64,000 bases of DNA from Hirsutella rhossiliensis (taxonomy: Eukaryota > Ascomycota > Sordariomycetes > Hypocreales > Ophiocordycipitaceae), in assembly GCF_020360975.1 (NCBI RefSeq), contig NW_025408668.1, forward strand, positions 1,488,001-1,552,000, given 5' to 3'. Positions 57,851 to 64,000 of the stretch are shown here, piece after piece. Position 1 is the stretch's first letter. The number at the start of each line of letters is the position of its first letter. The notes beneath the pieces were generated by a model. The model did not search any database and was not told the origin of the DNA. It saw only the letters and a list, made by a program, of their open reading frames with translations. The position numbers and the translations under genes were made by a program.

Positions 57851-60800
57851 AAGACTAGTTTAAAAGACTTAAACGATTAAGCTTATTAAGGAGAAACTTA
57901 GTTAATTTATTCTTAAATTCCGACCTATTTATAAGAAGGAACCTCTTAAGAAGCTAGCTTTCCCTACTTAAAGGAAGGTAGGTTTAAAAGACCTTCTTTT
58001 AGTAGCTTAAGGAGACGGTCTCTTTTAGTATATATAACTTAGTTACCTAGGCCCCCTAGCTTTATATAAGCTAGGCTAGTAATAAGGCGTATAAATAAAA
58101 GGTTTAAAGACCGTCGAATATAAATACTATAACTAAGGGAAGACTAAGACACGAATTTCTAGACGAACCCTTATATAGCCGGACTAGCTATATAAAGAGA
58201 TTTAGGTAAATTAAACTAATATCTCTAAGGACTAAGAAAGCTTTATTAAGGCAAAATTTTTTATAAACGCTTTTTTAGGAATAGTTTTCCCTTATTTCTT
58301 ATAGACCTACCTAAGTAAGTATAACTACTTTACCTTTTAAGACTTTATTAACTAAATAAAATCCTACTTTAGCTATAAGGTAAAGAAGATATAGTTTAAT
58401 AGAGAGCTATTTATAAAGGATATCTTAAATTAACTTTAAAAAGGGGGTATTTTACCCCTCCTATTTACACTAAATACCTAGGCCTAGAATAAAGGGGTAG
58501 AAAGATTAAGGGGTGCTATAATAAAAAGGGCCTATATAATAAGACTTACTATAAGGCTTCCTTATAACCTTTAAAGGAAAGTCGTTAAGACCGCCTATTA
58601 CCTTTAGAACTAGACCCTTAGGGACCCTAGGGAACTAAACTAAGGAATAGACTAGAAATCCCTTTTTAAGCTCTTTATAAAAAAGAGGGTATCGCTAGCC
58701 TACCTTTATACTTATAGCTATAAGGTATACGCTATAACTACTAATATATAGCTAAAAAGGAAAAAGAAAAGAAAGCTTAATCCTAGAGCCTTTATTAGTT
58801 ACCTTATTAGTTATAATTCTATAAATATCTTCTAGATCTAGATTCCTTTTCTATAAAAGGTTATTTTAACTAAGGATATAATTTTTAACGAATCTAGCTT
58901 CTTTAATAGAAAGAGGGATTAATAGCCCCTCTTACTCTCTTAACGTTAGCTAATTTAAAAGATCTAAATCCCCCCTTCTTAATAGTCTTAAAAAGAGGTC
59001 CTAGATAAGGAAATAAAAGAAGAAACTAATATTAAAGTAGTTAAGGATAACGCTAACTTTAAAGGAGAGGAAGCTATTAGATTAAATAATCTAGATAAAG
59101 AAGGAGACTTTAGGAAAGCGGTAGAGCTAGAATACGCTTACCTTCCTACGCCTCCTTTAATAGAATAAGAAGAAGATCTAAAAGTAGCTTTTTCTATTAG
59201 TCTTCCTTATTTCGACCCTTAAGGGGGTAGGAAAGGCACCTCTCTTAAAGGATTACCTAGCTACCTTTTTATCCTTACTTTAAGAAGCAAAGGAAGGTAT
59301 AGGGCCTAATATAAAAGAAGACTAACCTCTTTTTTATTTCGATCGTTTTTCTAACTTTTATATAACGCTTATAAAAGACGGTTCTAATAAAGTATTTATA
59401 GTAGGCTAGCTTTTTAAGCCTTTATTAGTAAGGAAGGTATATAAAAGAGACCTCCCGGACCTACTAGTAAACTAAAAGTAGCTAGAAAAACACTCCTTAA
59501 GAGACTAGTTTTTCTAGGCCTAGAAAGGCTACCTAGCCTTATATAAAGAGATAGAGTCTTTTAAAGAGGTCCTTAAAGAAAACGTAAGAGGAAAATAAGT
59601 CCTTAGCTACAAGTAGGTCTTTATTTATAAGACTAATAAATATAGCTTCCTTTAAAAGTATAAAGTATAGCTAGTTATTTATAAGAACTAGTAGGAAAAA
59701 AGGGATCTTCTTACTAAAGTAACTACCTAAGTAAGGATATCTTTTTAGACCCTTATAGCTATAGTAGTAGAATTCGACCTCGAGCTAAATTAAATAAATA
59801 CCGTTAACGTCTTTATTAACTACCCTTTTAAGGAAGAAGAAGTTATCTATATATACCTTCCGCTAAGCTTCTAATAGCTAGGAAAGGTTCTATAGCTTAG
59901 GAAAGCTTTATATAGACTATAAAGATTACCCTTTCTTTAGCAATAGTATTTAATAGGTTCCCTTAAAGCCCTAGGCTTTAAGAAAGTCCCTTAAGAACTA
60001 TATATAATATAGAAGGGTAAGATTATAGTCTTATTCTACGTTAACGATATTATCTAGGCCTACTTAAAAGAGGAAGAAGTAACTACTAAGGAGGCTATAA
60101 AAGGCCTATAATAAAAGTATAAAATAACTAAGCTAGGAGAGCTAAAGTAGTTCCTAGGGATTTAAATCCTTTAGAATAGGTCCTAATAGACTATCTAGCT
60201 TACCTAGGACGCCTATTATAAGAGCGCTACTAAGAAGTACGGGCTAATAAAGTACTTAGGTATATAGTACTAATATATTAGTAGGGTATTAGTAGGGAAT
60301 TATACCTACCCCGCTCGTATATTATAGACTACTTATTATTCTAATAGAAGAGGAAAAATCCCTCTTCTTATAAGCTTTAGTCTTATAATAAGGAGAATAT
60401 AATATATATAGTATAGTACCTCTAGCTATCTCTACTACCTAACTAATTATACCGTAATATATATTCCCTTATACCTATATTAATAAGGTTACTTATAAAC
60501 TCCTACTTAATTCCCTTAATAAGAAGCTTCCCTTTATACTTATATTAAATAAAGAGCTTTTACTTAATCTATCCTTTTAAGCTAGGGAGTAAGAAAAACA
60601 CTTATATTAATAGAAGGTAAGCTCCTTACTTTTTTTAGCTAATTTTACTAAACTAAATATATTATTTATAGTCTCTTAGCTAGCTAAGTATAACTAGAAT
60701 CCTAGCCTTAGGTACTAAGAAGTAATAGACTAAGCTATCCTTTATCTTTATTTAACGAGATTATATAGTTTATACTTAAGAAAGTAAGAATAGAAAATAG

Positions 60801-60935
60801 CTACTAAAATCTTCCTTTATTTAAGCGATTTATCCTTTATAGATAATCCTTAGATAGAAAGAGCTTATAAGGGTATATTATATCCCTTTTTAAAGGAACT
60901 ATTACTTAAAGAGCTTTAAAGTAAGCTACTATTAT
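57851..60935 (+). pseudogene. COP-A right arm: integrase, RT, RNase H
   Basis: Begins with the second AAGAC copy of the GYP-B1 target site and continues the Copia frame broken at 14,314. Integrase remnants at about 58,450-58,930 include INIFQI and FNESSFFNRKRD, near the end of Copia integrases. The RT box at 60,037-60,048 reads YVND, the first Asp lost. Then come LGELKQFLGIQ-like sequence (about 60,130) and an RNase H start, LSDLSFIDNPQ (about 60,820). It is cut at 60,935 by GYP-B2 inside RNase H. Stops are TAG/TAA of RIP type. Confidence 0.78.
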
Positions 60936-61120
60936 TATAAAAGTCTTTAACTATTATAGGTTATAGGCTTAGGCATAGCCTAAGCTATATAGTTATATAT
61001 AAAGGGCTAGATCTTATATATATATATACGGGCTAGCCGCGTATAGAAGAGCTCTATATAGCTTATTAATATTATCTTATAGATAGCACCTATATATACG
61101 CCTCTACTTACTCTATAATA
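60936..61120 (+). repeat. GYP-B2 5' LTR
   Basis: 185 bp, one base shorter than the GYP-B1 LTR. The missing base lies in the centre of the palindrome (60,968-60,984). Confidence 0.88.
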
Positions 61121-61199
61121 GTATAAGCTATTAACTAATAAATCTAATAGATATCTCCTTAGAAAGGGCGCCGCTTCCTTAAGGGAGTACCCTATTACC

Positions 61200-64000
61200 C
61201 CTTAGGCGGATAGGAAGTATCGTAGCTATCCTAGAAGCGATTAAAAGCGCGATAGCTAGTAAGAAGAACGAGGTTCTCGCTATACTAAGGGAGCCGTCTA
61301 TAAGACTAGCGTTAACCCCTACGACCTCTATAATACTAGTTATAGTAGTAGTACTACCGATATAGAAGCCGCTTCTATAGCCGACTTAGGACGGTAAGCC
61401 TAAGTCCTTTTACTTCTTCCTTAGCTAGCTATAAATAAAGTTTATAATAAATAAGAAATAAGGCCTAAACGGCTATTATAATATAGTATAATATTCGCTC
61501 CTTTATACGCTACCGGAGCCCTAGATATAGAGGATCTTTAGATTCTAAGATAAGGGCGGCCCTAAGAGTAAACGCGACCTATAGGACTTCTTCTAATACC
61601 TTATATATATATTCGGTAATATATAGGAGCGGGAGAAGGCGTAGGATAGGCTATAGACCCTTAGGTAAAGGGATAGGTAGTCCTTTAGCGAATTCCTCCC
61701 TAACTTTAAAGAGACGCTCTTATAGGCGGCGGGAACTATAGTATAAGAAGATAGCGCGAAGCTTATATAGTTACGGAACTTAATTACGCTAGCCCTATAG
61801 GAGCTACTTATCCTTATAATTATACCTACTAACTACGGCGAGTATATAAGCCGGTTAATAAAGGTAGTATAGGGCTATAAGTAAACGCTATATTTCTAAA
61901 AGCTTTATAAGTATACGCTATATAGCGGTAACGGGATTACCGCCCCTCTATAAGAGGAATAGCTAACTATTAATATAGATAGGGATACCTTAATATCGGC
62001 TACCTATATAGACCGAGCTAAACGCGGTAGGAAGTCGTTATTAAATATTCCCTATACTATTCCGCCCTTTAAGTAGCAGGCGAAGTAGGTAATAAGTAAG
62101 GAAATCGGGAAAAAAAAGGCTAACGGCTGCTACCTATATTACGGCGTATTTATATACTTTATATTAAAATGCCCCTTCTTTCTAGCTAAGCGGCCTATAG
62201 TAGTTCGAGTAGTAAAGATAGAACCGCTCCTTACCTTAGACGACGAAGAGGACTCCGCGCCCCTAGGCCTAGAGGAAAAAGAGTAGCTCTAGAGTAAAGA
62301 TAGGCTCCGGAGCCCTAATTACTAGTACTAGTAAAAGAGAAGGAGGAATTATCCGCCTATATAAAAAAGGAGCCTACTTTAATATAGGTTATAATTAATA
62401 ACTCCTTACCTATCGCCGCCTTTATAGATAAGGGCTACTAGTACTACGCTATAGTTAACGAGGCGCTTACGTAAGAGATATAAGTACTAGTAGAAAAGAT
62501 CGCCCTAAGGTAAGTAAAGGGCGCTTTAGGCGCGATAGAGGGTATAGTAATTAAGGGTATTATATAGCTAGCTATAGAGGTCGACGGCTACTATAAGCTT
62601 ATCGTAGCCTATATAATCCCTTAACTAGAGTTTCCCTTAATCCTTAGAAAACCCTAGTTATTATTTATAGAGTTATACTTAGTTCTATACTAAAAGAAGC
62701 TATAGTTTAAGCCTATATAATAGTAGGTCCGCTATAATAATAGTTTTATAAGCGTAGGACTAAGCGTGCGAGCTTTATACTTAGCCTAAGAAGTCTTTAC
62801 CTTTATCTTTATAGGAACCGTATAATAAGTAGAGCGGAAGGAAGGCCGGGCAGCAGCTAACGTAGCGGTTTATATAGTTAGCCTAGTAGATATCGATAAA
62901 GCCCTTTAGATAAAGAAGCTAAAGTCGCCCGCTAAGCTATAATAGTAGATACTAGAGCGCTTTTACGACCTCCTACCGCTATTTAAGTCCTAGCAAGTAA
63001 ATAAGCTTAACTTATATAAGCTAGGGGTAGATTATAAGATCGTACTCTATATTAATAAGAAGGGGTAGGAACTACCTATATTATTTAGACCGCTATATAG
63101 TATATTATACGCGGAGCTACTAGTACTAAAGAAGACGCTAAGGGACCTCTTAAATAAGGGTTTTATTTAAGTAAGTAGCTTTAAAGTAAGAGCGCCGGTC
63201 TTATTTATACGTAAACTAAGGGGCGGGATATAGTTCTATTATAACTATAGGGCTCTAAACGCAATTATAAGGCTAGACCGCTACCCCTTACCCTTAATCT
63301 TAGATATACTCTATAACCTCTTAAAGGTAAAGTAGTTTATAAAGCTAGATATAAAATAAGCGTTGTATAAAGTACGGATCTTAAAAGGTAATAAGTAAAA
63401 GATAGCGTTCTATATATACTATAGCTTATTTAAGTAGCTTATAACGCCCTTTAGCCTATTAAGAGCGCCCGCTACCTTCTAGCGTTATATTAATAACGTA
63501 CTTCGCGACTTCCTCGATAAGTTCGCCTCTATATATATAGATAATATCCTTATCTATATAAGCGGCTCTTATAAGGACTATATATAGAAAATATAAAGGG
63601 TCCTAGAGCGCCTCTAACTTTATAGGCTCTACCTTAACCTAAATAAGTATAAATTTAGGGTTAAGAGGGTTAAGTACCTAGGCTTTATTATCTACGTAAG
63701 CATAGGTATATAGGCGGATCCTATAAAGATCTAAGCGATCTAAGACTAAGCGGCCTTAATTATATAAATAAGTATATAGAGCTTTCTTAGGTTCGCGAAC
63801 TATTATAGGATATTTATTAAGAGCTTCTCCTATATTATAATGCCCTTAAACGAGATTACTAGGAAGTAGACCGCTTTTTATTAAGGGCCTATATAGGAAG
63901 GATCGTTCTATATACTTAAGGACCTTTTCTTATAAGCTTTAGTACTACTTTAGTAAGACTTTAACCGGTCTATATTAGTTAAAGCGGACTATAGCGGCTA
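61200..64000 (+). pseudogene. GYP-B2 gag-pol, partial
   Basis: Gag about 61,200-62,175 with a zinc knuckle at about 62,130-62,175 (CYLYYGVFIYFILKC, one Cys of the motif kept). Protease near 62,400. RT about 62,980-63,700 with YIDN at 63,534-63,545; then LGFIIYV and FANYYRIF. The sequence continues beyond the window, so RNase H and integrase are not seen. Stops are RIP type. Confidence 0.8.

Larger units (their letters stand above)
60936..64000 (+). mobile_element. GYP-B2: second GYP-B element, runs off the window
   Basis: 5' LTR 60,936-61,120, then the same internal sequence as GYP-B1, opposite in orientation. The preceding ATTAT (60,931-60,935) is the likely TSD, but the right end is outside the window. 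It inserted into the RNase H region of COP-A. Confidence 0.85.

Noticed and set aside
10440..64000. CRISPR array, rRNA or tRNA genes, or a prokaryotic operon
   Set aside because: The repeats are LTRs with TSDs. No regularly spaced short repeat and no tRNA-like or rRNA-like sequence was noticed on reading.
10440..64000. Centromere or subtelomere
   Set aside because: A large RIP-mutated nest is compatible with either, but there is no telomere repeat, and nothing in the sequence alone identifies a centromere.

Overview
The window comes from a filamentous ascomycete, most likely a Sordariomycete of the Hypocreales type. The evidence is short introns with CTRAY branch points, a fungal Zn2Cys6 regulator, fungal Aim19 and Pho88 homologues, and a retrotransposon block mutated in the manner of repeat-induced point mutation (RIP). 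It falls into two parts that meet near 10.4 kb.

Positions 1-10,430 are ordinary, GC-balanced, gene-bearing DNA. They hold an Aim19-like mitochondrial gene (-, one intron), a short Zn2Cys6 transcription factor (-, one 293-nt intron), a 4-kb stretch with no gene I can support, an acidic/Cys-rich protein of unknown function (-), the ER membrane protein PHO88/SND3 (+, three exons), and a doubtful small ORF at the edge.

Positions 10,430-64,000 are a nest of LTR retrotransposons almost cleared of CpA and TpG, while CpG is kept. LTR ends and 5-bp target-site duplications (TSDs) let me resolve the stack to the base. The outermost element is a Ty1/Copia (COP-A). It carries a solo LTR of a second Copia family (COP-E2, TSD ATAAT), a large Ty3/Gypsy in reverse orientation (GYP-B1, 14,315-57,850, TSD AAGAC) and the start of a second copy of that family (GYP-B2, from 60,936). 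GYP-B1 is itself broken by GYP-C (TSD ATATA, inside its 3' LTR), by GYP-D1 (TSD AATCG) and by COP-E1 (TSD TTACC). GYP-D1 is broken by GYP-D2 (TSD AGATA), and COP-E1 by GYP-D3 (TSD TAGAG/TAGAA). Every gag-pol is dead: each reverse-transcriptase YxDD motif seen has an Asp changed to Asn, and the zinc-knuckle cysteines of the Gypsy elements are mostly Tyr.

The most interesting observation is in the three GYP-D chromoviruses. Between the chromodomain and the 3' LTR, on the strand opposite gag-pol, each carries a decayed accessory gene. Six Cys/Tyr positions spaced like a Zn2Cys6 cluster are followed by a charged, coiled-coil-like region and a similar C-terminal tail that overlaps the end of pol. 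Two of the three have what looks like an intron at the same place and phase just after the cluster. The three accessory proteins differ strongly although gag-pol and the R/U5 end of the LTR are shared, which suggests that the antisense gene and U3 are exchanged as a module. Similar open regions lie downstream of pol in GYP-B1 and GYP-C but cannot be assigned to a strand.
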